DNA of 64,000 nucleotides from CAVSIS01 sp963814875. Lineage in GTDB: Bacteria > Acidobacteriota > Thermoanaerobaculia > Thermoanaerobaculales > Sulfomarinibacteraceae. Within the stretch, counting starts at the first letter, position 1, and each line of letters begins with the position of its first letter. Position numbers and translations under genes: made by a program. Location: positions 85,625-149,624 of the forward strand of contig CAWFFJ010000016.1 in NCBI GenBank assembly GCA_963814875.1. The letters run 5' to 3'. This document shows positions 24,834 through 37,000 of this stretch, piece after piece. The notes beneath the pieces were generated by a model. It saw only the letters and a program-made list of their open reading frames with translations, searched no databases and had not been told where the DNA came from.

Positions 24834-26810
24834 TCAGTCCTGCCGAACGGCGTAGACGGTGACCTCGCCGAAGCGCGCGACCGGGGTGCAGGCCTCGGCG
24901 AGGAAGCGTTTGAAGAGCTCGCGCCGCGCGGCGGACCAGGAGTAGAGACCCGCTTCGTGCTCGCGCCGCCACTCGGCGGCGTCGAACGCCACGTGGCTGA
25001 TGCCCAGGGCCGTCACCGTGCGCGCCACCTCCGCCACCGAGCCCGCACCGGCGACCACACGCTCGGCGACCGGGGGATCGCAGCAGCTCGAGAACACCGC
25101 CGGCCGCTCGAGGTAGAACGGCCCATGCAGGCCGACCAGCAGCACGCCTCGAACTGCGGCCTCGGCGTCGAGCCAGTCGTACACGTCCTGAGCGCGAGCT
25201 GAGCGCCGCAGGTAGTCCGTCGTACCCTGGGTGCCGATCAGGTATCGGACCGGATCGAACGTGACGAACGCCGTCACGGAGATGATCACGAGGTTCGCCG
25301 CGACCGCCCCTGCCAGCAGCACGAGAAAGGCCCGCCTGAGCCGGGGCGAGCGCAGCACGTACACCTCGGCAGCGGCAGCTCCAACCACCGCGAGCACCGC
25401 CAGGCACGTGAGCAGCGAACGGACCTCGGTCTGGATGGCCAGCCATGCCGCCACCGAGCCGAGGAGAAAGACCTTGAGCGGCGCCGTCCCGCGTGAGAGG
25501 CCTCGAACGAAGGCGAGAGGGATCAGCAGCAGCGGCACCATGCCGGTGTGGACATCCATGATCCGCGGCTTGAGCGCGATCCGGAACGGGAACAAAAGGT
25601 AGGTCGTCCAGGTCCAGTCGGGCATCTCGAACCGCGTCAGGGTGCCCCGGAAGTAGTGCTCAGCGGCCGGGTTCCACAACGGGCTCGCGAAGAACCCGTT
25701 GAGGAACGGAAACACCGGGTTGCCGGTGAAGGCCCAGTTCTTGGCCAGCCACAGCGTCGAAATCGCCCCGACCGGCACTGCGAAGGCGACCAGGTGCCGC
25801 ACACGCCAGCGCCAGCGCAGCACGCCGGCAACGGCCACCGGGACCAGAGCCAGGGCCACCATCACGAAGGTGTACTTGGTCCACGAGGCGAGCCCCGCCA
25901 TCACGCCGGCCTGCACGAGGACGGCGGCGCGGCGCGCGGCCGGGTCCTCGAGGTGGTAGTCGACGATCCCGTGGAACATGAGCACGAGCAGGAGGACGAA
26001 GGTCGCGTCGTTCCACGCCCAACCGAGGACTAGCGCGGCGACCGGCATCGAGATGTAGAGCGCGGGAGCGAGCACGCGGCTGCCCTCGGGCGCGACCCGG
26101 GCGGCGAGCCTGGCGATGGCCACCAGGAGGGCGAGCCCGAACCAGAAGTGCAGCGCCTTGCACGCCACCGGCCCGGCGATGGGGAGCACCAGCATGAAGA
26201 GGTACTCCATCAGGCCCGGGTAGTTCGACTCGACGAAGCCTGGCAGGACCTCGATGCGGCCCAGTGCGAGGTATGCCTTGGGCACCAGCAGGTGGAACTC
26301 GAGCGCGTCGGTGGTGGTCGCCGGAGCCGCCAGCATCGGGACGACCGCGGCGAGGCTCAGGGCGATCACAACCAGTGCGGCAATGCCGACCCAGCCGGAG
26401 GGTGCGGCGGGCAGTCGCGGTGGACGACGCACGAGCTCGACGGCGGCGAGGGCCAGCCCGAGCCCCAGCCACGCAGCGGCCGCCGGCCGGCTCATGACCC
26501 CGGCGAGGCCGAGGACGAACACCATCACGGCGCTCAGCCCGGCGCCCACGGCGATGGCAGCCAGGCGCTCGTCGGTCCGCGAGGTCTGGGGCATGAGGCG
26601 CCGCACGAGAGGCGCTCCGAGCCCCAGGAAAGCGACCACCACCAACCCGGCGAGACCTACCGGGGCGAGCCGCAGCAGGGCCGTGTGCAGTGGCGGGTTC
26701 CAGGCAAGGTAGAACCCGAGGGCGAGGGCGAAGGCGGCCAGCCAGACGACCGGGAGCAGCGGCCCGAGCGGACCGCTCCGCGCCGGGTGCTGGCCGGCAG
26801 GCTCGATCAT
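24834..26810 (-). CDS. Multi-spanning GT39-like membrane glycosyltransferase
   Basis: A 658-residue integral membrane protein with about 12-13 hydrophobic helices. TTDALEFHLLVPKAYLALGRI around residue 165 matches the first periplasmic loop of GT-C lipid-linked sugar transferases, whose acidic residue is catalytic. TKYTFVMVALALVPV and GNPVFPFLNGFF fit the same class. The last 130 residues form a soluble domain. The donor is probably a polyprenyl-phosphate sugar; the acceptor is unknown. Its ATG overlaps the radA stop codon (ATGA), making it the last gene of the dnaB-mla-radA operon. The open frame continues far upstream through radA, but that is the shifted radA frame. Confidence 0.85.
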   Translation of the reverse strand: MIEPAGQHPARSGPLGPLLPVVWLAAFALALGFYLAWNPPLHTALLRLAPVGLAGLVVVAFLGLGAPLVRRLMPQTSRTDERLAAIAVGAGLSAVMVFVLGLAGVMSRPAAAAWLGLGLALAAVELVRRPPRLPAAPSGWVGIAALVVIALSLAAVVPMLAAPATTTDALEFHLLVPKAYLALGRIEVLPGFVESNYPGLMEYLFMLVLPIAGPVACKALHFWFGLALLVAIARLAARVAPEGSRVLAPALYISMPVAALVLGWAWNDATFVLLLVLMFHGIVDYHLEDPAARRAAVLVQAGVMAGLASWTKYTFVMVALALVPVAVAGVLRWRWRVRHLVAFAVPVGAISTLWLAKNWAFTGNPVFPFLNGFFASPLWNPAAEHYFRGTLTRFEMPDWTWTTYLLFPFRIALKPRIMDVHTGMVPLLLIPLAFVRGLSRGTAPLKVFLLGSVAAWLAIQTEVRSLLTCLAVLAVVGAAAAEVYVLRSPRLRRAFLVLLAGAVAANLVIISVTAFVTFDPVRYLIGTQGTTDYLRRSARAQDVYDWLDAEAAVRGVLLVGLHGPFYLERPAVFSSCCDPPVAERVVAGAGSVAEVARTVTALGISHVAFDAAEWRREHEAGLYSWSAARRELFKRFLAEACTPVARFGEVTVYAVRQD

Positions 26811-28163
26811 GCGCCCTCCCGCGAAACGAGACGACCGAGGTCGCTCACGCGCCGGATCGGCTCGGCCGGGAGCACGAGCTGGGCCGCGGCGTCCCGTCCG
26901 GCGACGGCGACTCTGCGGAAGCCCAGTGCAGCCGCCTCCCGCACGCGCTCGGCGGCGCGGCTCACGCCCCGAACCTCGCCGAGCAAGCCGATCTCTCCGA
27001 AGACCGCGAGGTCCGCCGGCAGGGGCCTGTCGGAGGCCGAGGACACGAGGGCGGCGGCGACCGCAAGGTCGAGGGCGGGCTCGGACAGGGCGATCCCTCC
27101 AACCAGGTTGACGTAGACGTCGCGGTCCGCAAAGCCGAGGCCGGCGTGGCGCTCGAGCACGGCGAGCAGGAGGGACAGACGCGAGCCCTCGAACCCCTGG
27201 GCGACGCGGCGCGGCGTGCCGAGGGCGGACGGTGCAACCAGAGCCTGGACCTCGACCAGCAGCGGCGCCGTACCCTCGAGCGCCACCGCCACTGCCGAGC
27301 CCGGTGCGCCGGCCTGCCGATCCTCGAGCAGCCACGCGGACGGGTTGAGAACTCCCTCGAGCCCGTGCTCGCCCATCGCGAACAGCGCCAGCTCGGCGAC
27401 CGTGCCAAAACGATTCTTGGCGGCGCGCAGCAGCCTCAGGTCGTGACCCGGCTCGCCCTCGAGCGACACCACCACGTCGACCAGGTGCTCGAGCAGCTTC
27501 GGGCCGGCGATGGTGCCCTCCTTGGTCACGTGGCCGACCAGCACCACCGGAACGCCGCCGGTCTTGGCCCAGGCCTGGAAGCGCGCCGCCACCTGCCGCA
27601 CCTGGGCGACCGAACCGGCGAGCGCGTCGAGCTCGTCCACCACCATGGTCTGGATCGAGTCGACCACGACCACAGCGGACGAGATCGTGCGCAGCTGCTC
27701 GAGCACGGCCTCGCATGAGGTCTCGGCGAGCAGGAGCACGTCCGGGCCCACACTCCCGGTTCGCCGTGCACGCAACGCCACCTGCTGGGCCGACTCCTCG
27801 CCGGTCACGTAGACCGCCGGCGCGCCCGGACGCGCCATCGCGGCGGCGACCTGGAGGAAGAGGGTCGACTTGCCGATCCCCGGCTCGCCGGCGAGCAGCA
27901 CCAGCGAGCCGGCGACGAGCCCGCCACCGAGGACCCGGTCGACGCCGTCGATCCCGGTCGCCGCGCGCGCCGCCGGGGAGACCGCGGCCTCGCTGACCGG
28001 GACCAGCGCCGCCCGCGGTCTCAGGTCCGTAGCCTGCGCGGGATCTCGGCGCCCGCGGCTGCTCGGCGAAGCTGTTCCACGCCCCACAGCCCGGACACTG
28101 GCCGATCCACTTCTTCGACTCATGGCCGCACGAGGTGCAGTAGAACAGGACCTCGCGCTTCAC
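26807..28163 (-). CDS. radA: DNA repair protein RadA/Sms, frameshifted in the linker
   Basis: RadA is a RecA-like ATPase that drives branch migration in recombinational repair. The zinc finger (CTSC...CPGCGAWNSF) is read from a GTG at 28163 in one frame. The ATPase core with GEPGIGKSTLFLQ, VVVDSIQTM and KNRFGT, and the Lon-like C-terminal domain, are read in the frame one base away, from an internal ATG at 28123 to 26807. The frames must change between about 28056 and 28019, in the linker, so one extra base or two missing bases would explain it. Either the gene is broken, or the sequence has an error, or a finger-less RadA starts at 28123. The core itself is intact and well conserved. Confidence 0.85.
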
Positions 28164-28168
28164 CGGGG

Positions 28169-29653
28169 CTAGGGCCTTACCCCGCTGAGCAGGCCGAGGC
28201 TGTACTTGAGGTCCTCGTCGACCCAGCGCACTCCACCGCCGATCAGCACCGAGGAGCGCTCGGAGAACAAGGGGTCGTCCCATCCTGCCATGAGGAACAG
28301 GTTCTGGGTCACGAAGTAGCGACCCTCGAGCCGGAGGTGGGGCGAGCTGTCGACGTCGCGGCTGAAGTCGTAGGCCTCCAGCGACAGCCGCAGGGGCCGA
28401 TGGGCGAGCTCGAAGGCCTGGTCAACGCCAAACCCGCCGCGGGACTCGAAGACCCCGGCGCGCAGGGTGGTCGAGGGCAGCAGCTGGTAGCCGATCTGGG
28501 CGTTGAAGCCGATCTTGTCCTGGGTTTTGGACGTGGTCTGGGTGATCGAGCTCTGGGAGCCGTCCGGGTAGGTGGTCGTGATGACCTCGGTCGTGGTCCG
28601 GGTCGGGCCGAACGGCGAGTCGACGCCCTCGAGGCGCCAGAACCTCTTCGGCGTCATCCACAGGTCGAAGCCGAACGACGTGCGGCTGTCACTGACGCCG
28701 GGGAGGGCCTCGCCGCGGATGTTCATCTCGAGGCGGAAGCGCTCGAAGCGCCCGATGGTGTTCTTGAGGGTGTCCACTCCGGACTCGACCGAGTCCAGGG
28801 TCGCGTTGAACTTGTCGACCGTGGTGTCGTCGTTGATCAGCTTGCCGACCGAGCCCTCACCGGAGGCGATCTTGCTCGTGATCTCGTTGAGGTTGTTGGC
28901 GGAGACCTTGAGTCGTTCGGAGAGGTCGCGGATGTTGGCCAGCGAGTCGTGGAGGTCCTCGCGGTTCTCGCCAACGACCCCCTGGAGCTGGTCGGCGAGA
29001 GCGTTGATCTTCTCAGCGATGCGCGGCAGCTCGTCACGCAGGGTCGTCGAGAAGTCGCGGAAGTTCGCGGTGGTGGCGTTGACATTGGCCTGGTTGGCGG
29101 CAATCAGCTCCTTGAGCTCGGCGGTAGTCTCGCGGATGTTGGTGACGATGTCCGAGATCGCCTCGGCCCCTTTCTCCCCGCCGAGGGAATCGCTCAGCGC
29201 GCTGGTGACGCGCTTGACGTCGGCGCCGATGTCGGTCGCGACCTTGAGCACGTCGTCGAAGGAGGGCGGCGTGCCGCCCTCGAGCACCGTTCCCGGCGCG
29301 AGCAGCGGTGCGTTCGGATCGCCGGGGTAGATCTCGATGTACTTGTCGCCGAGCATGCCGAGATTCGCGACCTGGGCGCGGGCGCCGGTGTGCAGGGTCA
29401 CCCCGGGCTCGAGGGAGAGCGAGCACAGGGCGCGGGCGCCGTCGAGCCGGATCCCTTCCACCTTGCCGACCCGGACCCCGGCGATGCGCACCGCCGCCTG
29501 GCGGTCGAGTCCGGCGACCGACGGAAACGACGCGTCCACCAGGAGCCGCTCACCGCGTTCGCCCACCGGGATGTCCTCGATCTTGATGATGAACGCACCG
29601 AGGATGATCAGCCCGACGAGCATGAACAGACCGATCTTGGCGGCTGGGGTCAT
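28169..29653 (-). CDS. MCE/MlaD family lipid-binding protein with C-terminal barrel-like region
   Basis: A 494-residue protein. One N-terminal helix (KIGLFMLVGLIILGAFII) anchors it in the inner membrane. The MCE domain follows (about 35-115) with VAGLDRQAAVRIAGVRVGKV and LGDKYIEI. A long helical, partly coiled-coil region (about 130-290) comes next, and a C-terminal 180 residues rich in alternating strands (RLEGRYFVTQNLFLMAGWDD) that look like an outer-membrane barrel or a barrel-like cap. Such proteins ferry phospholipids across the envelope with an MlaFE transporter. The ATG overlaps the mlaF stop by four bases and radA begins five bases downstream. Confidence 0.87.
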   Translation of the reverse strand: MTPAAKIGLFMLVGLIILGAFIIKIEDIPVGERGERLLVDASFPSVAGLDRQAAVRIAGVRVGKVEGIRLDGARALCSLSLEPGVTLHTGARAQVANLGMLGDKYIEIYPGDPNAPLLAPGTVLEGGTPPSFDDVLKVATDIGADVKRVTSALSDSLGGEKGAEAISDIVTNIRETTAELKELIAANQANVNATTANFRDFSTTLRDELPRIAEKINALADQLQGVVGENREDLHDSLANIRDLSERLKVSANNLNEITSKIASGEGSVGKLINDDTTVDKFNATLDSVESGVDTLKNTIGRFERFRLEMNIRGEALPGVSDSRTSFGFDLWMTPKRFWRLEGVDSPFGPTRTTTEVITTTYPDGSQSSITQTTSKTQDKIGFNAQIGYQLLPSTTLRAGVFESRGGFGVDQAFELAHRPLRLSLEAYDFSRDVDSSPHLRLEGRYFVTQNLFLMAGWDDPLFSERSSVLIGGGVRWVDEDLKYSLGLLSGVRP

Positions 29654-30420
29654 GGTGTCTCCTCCTCGTCCTGGGGCACCTCACCGTTCAGAAACGCCTG
29701 CACGTAGGGGTCGGGAAGCCTGGCGAACTCGTCCGGAGGGGCGAACGCGATGATGCGACCGTACCGGAGCATGGCGATCCTGTCGGCGATCCGCATGGCG
29801 AGGCTCATGTCGTGGGTAATGGTCACCGCAGTGACCTCGAGCTGCCGTCGCATGGCGTTGATGACCGCGGCGATGCGTGCGGTGTTGATGGGGTCGAGAC
29901 CGGTGGTCGGCTCGTCGAAGAGCAGGATCTGGGGCTCCAGCGCGATCGCGCGGGCGAAGCCAACTCGACGCCGCATCCCGCCTGAGAGCTCGGCAGGCAT
30001 CCTGGTCTCGACGTCGTTGAGGCCGACCTGCCGCAGGCACTCTCGCACGCGCTCGGAGATCGCCGGTCGACTGCGCCGGGTGTGCCGCCGCAGCGGGAAC
30101 GCGATGTTGTCGAACACCGTCATCGAGTCAAACAGCGCGCCCTCCTGGAAGCTCATGCCGAAGCGCTTTCGCAGATTGAGCGCGATCTCCGGGGCGGCCG
30201 CGGTGAGGTCGACGCCATCGACCACCACGTGGCCCTCGTCGGGCAGGTAGAGCCCGATCAGGTGCTTGATGAGGACGGTCTTGCCGGCGCCCGAGCCGCC
30301 GACCACCACGACCGACTCACCGGACAGGACCTCCAAATCAACACCGTCCAGCACACGGTTGGAACCGAACGACTTGACCAGTGAGATGACGCTGATCTTG
30401 GGCTGCGTGAGGGTTTCCAT
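29650..30420 (-). CDS. mlaF: Mla-type ABC transporter ATP-binding protein
   Basis: A 256-residue ABC ATPase. Walker A GGSGAGKTVLIKHL (about residue 40), signature LSGGMRRRVGFARAI (about 145), Walker B ILLFDEPTTGLD (about 168) and the switch His in THDMSLAMRIADR are all present. GMSFQEGALFDSMTVFDN is typical of the MlaF/MkL subgroup. It powers phospholipid movement through MlaE. It sits between mlaE (seven bases upstream) and mlaD (four-base overlap). Confidence 0.95.
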   Translation of the reverse strand: METLTQPKISVISLVKSFGSNRVLDGVDLEVLSGESVVVVGGSGAGKTVLIKHLIGLYLPDEGHVVVDGVDLTAAAPEIALNLRKRFGMSFQEGALFDSMTVFDNIAFPLRRHTRRSRPAISERVRECLRQVGLNDVETRMPAELSGGMRRRVGFARAIALEPQILLFDEPTTGLDPINTARIAAVINAMRRQLEVTAVTITHDMSLAMRIADRIAMLRYGRIIAFAPPDEFARLPDPYVQAFLNGEVPQDEEETP

Positions 30421-30427
30421 CGCCGCC

Positions 30428-31198
30428 TCAGAACAGGATCTTGGTGAGGAAGAAGTCGGACAGCAAGATGGACAGCGAACCCATCACCACCGCAGCCGTG
30501 GTCGCCCGACCGACGCCCTCGGCCCCGCCCGACGTGTAGAACCCCTTGGAGCAGCCGGTGACCGCGAGGATGAAGCCGAAGAACGCCGCCTTGATCAGCC
30601 CCGACGTGACGTCGTTGACCTCCATGTACTGGAAGGTTCTGCGCCAGTAGACATAGCCGTTGGCGCCGAAGAGACCCACCGCGATGGCGTAGCCGCCGAG
30701 AATGCCAACGGCGTCACCGACCAGGGTGAGCAGCGGCAGCATGAGCACCGAGGAGCCGACCCGCGGGACGACCAGGTACTGGATGGGCTCGGTCGCCATC
30801 GCGTAGAGCGCGTCGATCTGCTCGGTGACGCGCATGGTACCGAGCTCCGCGGCCATCGAGGACCCGACCCTTCCCGCAACCATCAGTGCGGTCAGCACCG
30901 GCGCCAGCTCGCGGGTCAATGACAGCGCCACGACCGAGGCGACGAAGCCCTCGGCATGGAAGCGCTCGAAGCCGCGGTAGGTCTGCAGGGCCAGGACCAT
31001 GCCGGTGAACATCGTGGTCAGGAAGACCACGGGGATCGAGTCGTAGCCGACGCGCACCATCTGCTTGAGCCACTCGCGCGGCTCGAACGGGGGCCGGACC
31101 AACCACAGGAAGGACTGGGCCGCGATGTAGAAGAAACGGCCCAGCTCCTCGAGGACGTGCAGGACCAGCAGGCCGAAGCTCTCCAGCCAGGCAACCAC
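30428..31198 (-). CDS. mlaE: Mla-type ABC transporter permease
   Basis: About 256 residues of the MlaE permease family, with five hydrophobic segments and the conserved stretch ELAPVLTALMVAGRVGSSMAAELGTMRVTEQIDAL. The frame begins with GTG at 31204, but the AGGGGAGG ribosome site then has no spacing, so the GTG at 31198 (VAWLESF) is preferred. It lies just after dnaB in the same direction. With mlaF and mlaD it forms a complete core transporter; mlaB and mlaC homologues are not present next to it. Confidence 0.93.
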   Translation of the reverse strand: MVAWLESFGLLVLHVLEELGRFFYIAAQSFLWLVRPPFEPREWLKQMVRVGYDSIPVVFLTTMFTGMVLALQTYRGFERFHAEGFVASVVALSLTRELAPVLTALMVAGRVGSSMAAELGTMRVTEQIDALYAMATEPIQYLVVPRVGSSVLMLPLLTLVGDAVGILGGYAIAVGLFGANGYVYWRRTFQYMEVNDVTSGLIKAAFFGFILAVTGCSKGFYTSGGAEGVGRATTAAVVMGSLSILLSDFFLTKILF

Positions 31199-31209
31199 CC
31201 GCACCTCCC

Positions 31210-32583
<1,374 letters not shown>

Positions 32584-32646
32584 CAGACGCCTATCCTACC
32601 TCGACCCGAAACGAAAACGCAGTGCCGAGGCCACCTCCCACCCATA

Positions 32647-32820
32647 CACCACCAAGACACCAAGAGAGGGCCTGTGATTCGAGTCCCGAGCCTCATTCCC
32701 CAGTCGACCCCGGAACTGCCGAGAGACCGCTTGAACGCACGAGAGGATCCTTCACTTCTCCAACACTCTCCACCAGCTGTCTCGATGCGATGACTTGGTG
32801 TCTTGGTGTCTTGGTGGTTC
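32647..32820. repeat. D-family inverted pair, copy 3 (174 bp)
   Basis: The left end CACCACCAAGACACCAAGAG (32647-32666) and the right end 32794-32820, three CTTGGTGT units ending GGTGGTTC, are inverted copies. The right end touches the aroB stop codon directly. Interior sequence shows no ORF. Confidence 0.75.
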
Positions 32821-33909
32821 TCACGGTCGGCTGCGGCCGAGGGTGGCGAGCACGTCGCGGAGCTCGGCGGTGGCCACGCGCTGGCCGAGGACCACGCCGT
32901 CGTCGGTGGGGAGCACCCAGGCAACGCCACCGTCGTCACGTTTCTTGTCCCGTGCGAGGTGGTCGAGGATGCCCTCGACGGAGAGGTCGGTGACCGGCGG
33001 CAGCGGTCCCAGCGCGGTCACCGCGGAGCGCAGGCGGTCGGCGGAGGACTCCGACAACAGGCCGCGCCGGTTGGACAGCTCGGCGACCGCGAGCAGGCCC
33101 CACGCCACCGCCTCGCCGTGCACAAAGCGGCGGTAGCCGGTGGCGGCCTCGAGCGCGTGTCCGACGGTGTGCCCAAGGTTCAGTGCGGCGCGACGGCCGG
33201 CCTCGCGCTCGTCGGCCTCGACCAACTCGGCCTTGACGGCCACCGCCCGAGCGACCAGCTCGCGCCAGCGCTCGGACGACAGCGACGAGGGGGCGTCGAT
33301 CGGCCGGTCGAGCAGCTCGAGCAGGCCGCGGTCGGCGATCCAGGCGTGCTTGACGACCTCGGCGAGCCCGGCTCGCAGCTCGCGAGGCGGGAGCGTGGCG
33401 AGGGTCGCGACGTCGGCGACCACCAGCCGCGGCGGCCAGAAGGCGCCGGCGAGGTTCTTGCCCGCCCCGAGGTTGATCCCGGTCTTGCCCCCGACCGCTG
33501 CATCGACCATGGCGAGCAGCGTTGTCGGGACCGCGATCCAGTCGATCCCGCGCAGGTAGACCGCTGCGGCGAAGCCGATCAGGTCGGTCACCACGCCGCC
33601 GCCGACCGCCGCCACCGTGTCGCCGCGGTGCAGACCGCGCGCGAGGAGGGTCGCGAGCACGGTCTCGATCTGCGACCAGCACTTGCTCGCCTCCCCGTCG
33701 GGCAGCTCCAGCGGCGCGCCAGCACCGAGCGCCTCGGCCGCCGCGCGGGCCCACAGCGGGCCTACGGTGACATCCGAACCCACGGCTCGCGGGCGCGGAA
33801 CGCCTTCCGCCGCGGCGAGCTCGCCGAGCCGCGCGAGCAGTCCCTCCCCAACCAGCACCGTGTAGGCGCCGCGCTCGCTTCGGATGCTGCGCCGGATCGG
33901 GTGGTCCAC
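32821..33909 (-). CDS. aroB: 3-dehydroquinate synthase
   Basis: About 362 residues. It converts DAHP to 3-dehydroquinate, the second step of the shikimate pathway. The NAD-binding GGGVVTDLIGFAAAVYLRG, the PTTLLAMVDAAVGGKTGIN segment and zinc-ligand motifs LNLGHTVGHALE and HGEAVAWG are visible, along with DKKRDDG near the end. GTG at 33909 gives a normal N-terminus; the frame also opens at a GTG at 33951. The stop codon abuts a D-family repeat. aroC lies 5 kb away. Confidence 0.95.
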   Translation of the reverse strand: MDHPIRRSIRSERGAYTVLVGEGLLARLGELAAAEGVPRPRAVGSDVTVGPLWARAAAEALGAGAPLELPDGEASKCWSQIETVLATLLARGLHRGDTVAAVGGGVVTDLIGFAAAVYLRGIDWIAVPTTLLAMVDAAVGGKTGINLGAGKNLAGAFWPPRLVVADVATLATLPPRELRAGLAEVVKHAWIADRGLLELLDRPIDAPSSLSSERWRELVARAVAVKAELVEADEREAGRRAALNLGHTVGHALEAATGYRRFVHGEAVAWGLLAVAELSNRRGLLSESSADRLRSAVTALGPLPPVTDLSVEGILDHLARDKKRDDGGVAWVLPTDDGVVLGQRVATAELRDVLATLGRSRP

Positions 33910-34003
33910 GTTCCCGTGTCCCCTCTCGTTGCGATCGGGCCCGCACACCACCTCAGTCTACTGCCTCCACGCCATCGACCCGGGCTCTTCACGACAGGCG
34001 ACG

Positions 34004-34034
34004 AAAAGGCCCGGGCGGGAGACCCACCCGGGCC
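34004..34034 (-). terminator. Rho-independent terminator of the TonB-dependent receptor gene
   Basis: Stem GGCCCGGG/CCCGGGCC extended by three more pairs after one mismatch (34008-34034, loop AGA), followed leftward by TTTT (34004-34007). It lies 22 bases past the stop codon. Confidence 0.85.
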
Positions 34035-34056
34035 GAGAGAACGCGTCCGCGACGCC

Positions 34057-37000
34057 CTAGAAGGTGTAGCGGAGTCCGAGCTTCGCGCGCCAGCGGGAGC
34101 GCAGGTTGTCGAGCACGAACAGCGGGTTCTGGTCGGGGTCAGTGACCTGGTTGTAGATCTGATAAATCGGTTTGCCGGTGGCCTGATCGATGCCGAGGTA
34201 CTTGGCCGGGGTAATGGTGCCGAAGTTGACATAGGTGACGTGCCCGGCCTTGGCGTCGATCAGGTTGAGGAAGTTGAGGATGTCGCCGGTGAGCTCGAGC
34301 TCGCCGTAGGGCACCGGGATGTTCTGGCCGATGTGGAGGTCGAGGCTCTGGGTCCAGGGACCGTACTGGGCGTTGCGCGGCGCGATCTTGCCCAGGTACT
34401 TGTCGTAGCCGGTCGCCTGGAGGAAGGACAGCATCTGGTCCCAGGTGCCGCCCTGCATGATGACGTCATCCGGGCCCGAGGGGACGTAGAACAGGTCGTT
34501 GCCGGTGGTGGTGTCGCCGTTGACGCTCGGGAAGTTGGAGGCGAAGATCAGGGAGAACGGGCGCCCGCTCTGGCGGTTGAAGTAGGCCGACAGGGTGGTC
34601 GACCACCGGGTCTCGGCGTTGAAGGTGTAGGCGACCGAGGCTGACAGGCGGTGCTTGACCTCGAAGTCCGAGGTGCTCTCGCCCGGGTTGTTGGGGTCGA
34701 CCGCCTCGTTGTACTGCCAGTTCGAGACCGCGCGGCTGGAGCTGCCCTCGTTGACGGTCGTGGCCCTGGCCCAGGTGTAGGCAAGGTAGCCGTAGGCGCC
34801 GCCGCTGTAGGGCCGCTCGAGCTTGAAAGTGACGTTCTTCTGCTCGCCCTTGTCGGTGTTGGTGAGCAGGTAGGCGCCGGTGAAGGTGCTGTCGATGGAT
34901 GAGAAGTAGGGACGGCCGTCCCACATCGTCCCGGTCTGCTGCAGGTTGATGTTCTGGTACAGGATGTCCTTCTGGACCTTGGCGTAGAGACCCTCGACCG
35001 TGGCGACCATGTTCCACCACGGCAGCCGCTGGTCGTAGGCGAGGTTCATGCGCCACACCTGCGGGAACTCGAAGTTCGGGTCGACCAGGTTGACCTCCTG
35101 GCTGGAGCCCTGCACACCGGGCAGGTCGGCCAGTGTCGGCTGATTGAACGGGTCGGGGTTAAAGGGGATCGAGCCAGTGGCGCGCAGCGTAGTCTGCTCG
35201 ATGCCGTTGCGGCCGTAGTTGTTGGAGATCCAGACGTAGGGGCTGCGGCCGGCGAAGAGGCCGAGGCCGCCGCGCAGCTGGGACATGCCGTCGCCCTTGA
35301 TGTCCCAGTTGAAGCCGACGCGGGGCGACCACAGGATGTTGCCGCTCGGCATCTCGCTGTTCTTGTAGCCGAAGATCTCCTGGACCAGCGGGTTGTCCTG
35401 GGGCTTGTCGGGGAACAGCGGGATGTCGGCGCGGAGGCCGAACACCATGCTCACGTTGGAGCGTGCCCGCCAGGTGTCGCCGGCGTAGAAACCGAGCTGC
35501 TGGACGCTGAACTCGTCGTAGGGCTGGGCGTCGTTGGAGTAGGTGTAGTCGTACTGCTTCGCGTTGCCGGCGTAGAAGTCCGTCAGGCTGTTGAACTGGT
35601 AGGCGCCGAAGGCCTGCTGGATGAAGAGGTTCTTGAAGCTGAACAGCTCGTTGTGGGTGCCGAGGACGATCTCGTGGTCACCGGCGAAGAAGGTGAAGTC
35701 GTCGGTGATCTCGGTGATGTCCTGGTCGAGCGAGTTTGCGGTCGAGTAGTCCTCGGAGCCGACCTTGAAGTCGGCCGAGCTGTTGGTCAGGTTCTGGATC
35801 GTGATCGACGGGAAGGGGTCGCCGACGTAATTGCGGCGGTCCTTGATCGTCTGGTAGACCAGGCGGCCCTGGTTGAACTTGGTGTCGCCGAACACGCTGT
35901 CGAGCTGGGCCACGGTCGAGTTGGTCTCGTCGTGGAAGGTGTAGGCGTAGTTCGGGAAGGGATAGCTGTAGGACGACGGGAACAGGATCAGGTTGTCGGC
36001 CTTGACGTAGTTGTGGCGGAAGGTGAGGTTGTGGGCGTCGGAGATGTTCCAGTCGAGGCGGCCGAAGTAGAGGTCGCTGTCGATGGGCTTGGTGACCTGG
36101 CCGAAACCGCCGGTGTCGTAGCCGTAGGTCGTCTTCAGGAAGCTGCTGAACGTCTGCGCATCGTCGAGCGCGGTGCAGCCCGAGTAGCAGTTGCCGGCGC
36201 TGCCGTCGAGGGACCAGCCGGAGGGCGAGTCCTTGCGCGAGATCTCGGCGTTGACGAAGAAGAACAGCTTGTCCTTCATGACCGGGCCGCCGAGGCGGAA
36301 GCCGTACTGCTTCTCCTTGAAGGTGCCGAGGGCGGGGAAGTCATACGGGCCCTTGCCGACGTAGCCGTCGTCGAAGAAGTAGCCGAAGACCGATCCGGCG
36401 AAGGTGTTCGAGCCGCTGCGGGTCACCAGGTTGATGCCGCCGCCGGAGAACATGCCCTGGCGGACGTCATAGGGCGAGACCAGGAGCTGGAGCTCCTTGA
36501 CCGCCTCGAGGCTGATCGGCTGGGTCGCGGCCTGGCCGCCGGGGGTGCCGGAGTCGGCGAGCCCGAACAGGTCGTTGTTGACCGCGCCGTCGATCTGGAT
36601 GTTGTTGTAGCGGTTGTTGCGGCCGGCGACGGAGAGCACGGTCTGGCCGTCGTTGATCGCGCCCGCGTTGAACAGCGGGTTGATCCGGGCCAGATCGGTC
36701 AGGCTGCGCTCGATCTTGGGCAGCGACTCGACGAGCTGGACCGGGACGTTGGATGTCTGGCCCATCTTGGTCGGGTTGATGAGCGGGTCGGACTGGGCGA
36801 AGACCTCGACTTCGCCGGTCGCGGCCTCGAGCCGGAGCTTGAGCTCGAGGTTGGTGTCCTCACCGAGGCGGACGGCGACGTTGCCCTGCTGCAGGGTCGT
36901 GAACCCGGTCAGCGACGCCTCCACCTGGTACATCCCGGGTCGCAGGTTGCGCAGGCGGAACCGACCCTGGTCATCGGTCACCGAGGTGTAGCGGGTGCCG

